Source: Chromera velia (lineage: Eukaryota > Sar > Chromeraceae). From it: 17,397 nt of DNA. Location: NCBI GenBank assembly GCA_018398765.1, contig JAHBMJ010002376.1, positions 1 to 17,397 on the forward strand, in the 5' to 3' direction. Shown here piece after piece: positions 16,790 to 17,397 of the stretch. Below the pieces are notes generated by a model that saw nothing but the letters and a program-made list of their open reading frames with translations, made no database searches and had not been told where the DNA came from. The number at the start of each line of letters is the position of its first letter. Within the stretch, counting starts at the first letter, position 1. The position numbers and the translations under genes were made by a program.

Positions 16790-16919
16790 ATTTTTTTCAA
16801 AATTTTTCAAATAAGTTGGACAAAAACAAAAGTGGTTGGAAAACTCTTTTTACATCGATACAAAGCGATTCCGACCGCTTTTATTCTTGTCCAACTTCTT
16901 TGAAAAATTAAAAAAAAAA

Positions 16920-16953
16920 CCTCCAGACAAATCAGGCCTGATTTGTTCGGAGG
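16920..16953. repeat. 34-bp near-perfect palindrome in right arm
   Basis: The half-site CCTCCAGACAAATCAGG is followed by its reverse complement with one mismatch. It is the arm-to-arm counterpart of 16758-16789. Confidence 0.9.
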
Positions 16954-17397
16954 TTTTGAAACATTTGTGAGCAAGAAGGTGAGATAAAAAGGTCTGGGGA
17001 AAAGTGTGAAACCAGACCCAGGGAGCAGTACAGCCATCACCGGCACCGATCAAGAAGTAAGGACATCAACTTTTCATGTCCCAACTCTTCACATTTGTCT
17101 CTCACGAGCCTCCCACTGGCTCCTCTGTGCCCCTTCACGCACAGTGTCCTGTGCCGCCGGCCCCGGACTGGCCCGGGCCCGGCCCTCACCCACCCTCGGC
17201 CCGCCCTGCCCCCCCGCCTGCCCCCCAGCCCGCCCGCCGACACTCTCGACACTCGGCGTCTCTGCTCCACTACCAAATGTCTGCATTAGAACAATTAGAA
17301 CGCCCTTCTAGGCCGTCAAAGCTCCATCTAGCCGCTTTTTGACATCTTGGAGCCTCCTTTCTGTATGTGCTGCCGGCCCCAGCCCCGATTCTGCCGC

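Larger units (their letters stand above)
16329..17397. repeat. About 1.07-kb imperfect inverted repeat (foldback-like)
   Basis: The left arm 16329-16855 and right arm 16858-17397 are reverse complements along their length with small indels and many transitions. Matching landmarks are: ATCGGGGCTGGGG (16337) with CCCCAGCCCCGAT (to 17389); GAGGAGCCAGTGG (16586) with CCACTGGCTCCTC; CTGCTCCCTGGGTCTGGTTT (16681) with its complement near 17009-17030; and AAGTTGGACAA with TTGTCCAACTT around the centre. ATCGAT at 16854-16859 is the centre. No ORF with sense was found: frames on the two strands mirror each other because of the repeat. The right arm reaches the window edge, so the full length may be greater. 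Confidence 0.9.

Noticed and set aside
16582-17311. Several 60-100-codon frames at the right end with similar peptides on opposite strands
   Set aside because: The similarity is caused by the inverted repeat itself; the frames have no domains and overlap each other.

Overview
The window is eukaryotic DNA. It has spliceosomal introns (GT...AG with pyrimidine-rich ends), a Ty3/Gypsy LTR retrotransposon of the chromodomain-bearing type, a hAT transposase remnant, long (CA)n/(GA)n microsatellites and a long inverted repeat, and there is no operon-like packing. I cannot name the organism. An alga or other protist, or an invertebrate, would all fit. Most of the window is mobile or decayed DNA; only two spliced host-like gene models look intact over the part visible.

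Layout. 1-115: the 5' end of a minus-strand gene running off the left edge. 116-1061: no clear gene, pyrimidine-rich with scattered splice-like sites. 1062-2293: a three-exon plus-strand gene for a Cys-rich protein whose two introns both join frames exactly. About 2345-8170: a chromovirus (gag end, protease, RT, RNase H, integrase, chromodomain, 3' tail) inactivated by at least ten internal stops and two frameshifts. Its RT region is present twice in tandem (3824-4779 and 4781-5736, about 99.8% identical) around a single N, most likely an uncollapsed assembly overlap.

8230-11285: an island of decayed, virus- or transposon-like ORFs. Its centre is one reading frame, 9139-10723, that joins a GIY-YIG (T5orf172/MUG113-like) endonuclease domain to a chromodomain and a Pro/Ser/Lys-rich tail. 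The frame is broken by stops that all look like single C-to-T changes, plus one small deletion. A chromatin-reading domain fused to a GIY-YIG nuclease is the most interesting candidate here: it would be a chromatin-targeted homing or mobile endonuclease, analogous to chromovirus integrases. A 40-residue basic ORF (11159-11281) follows.

11482-13690: an ORF with a charged helix, then a 1.5-kb segment bounded by imperfect inverted repeats and GTACT arrays. It holds a hAT C-terminal (dimerisation) remnant on the minus strand and a 114-residue plus-strand ORF. 13132-14750: AT-rich, no gene seen. 14780-15210: dense CA/GA microsatellites. 15314-16060 (minus): the last two exons of a spliced gene, in phase across a 463-nt intron, with a weak resemblance to the helical part of adhesion-GPCR GAIN domains. 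16329-17397: a roughly 1.07-kb imperfect palindrome reaching the right edge, each arm containing its own perfect or near-perfect short palindrome.
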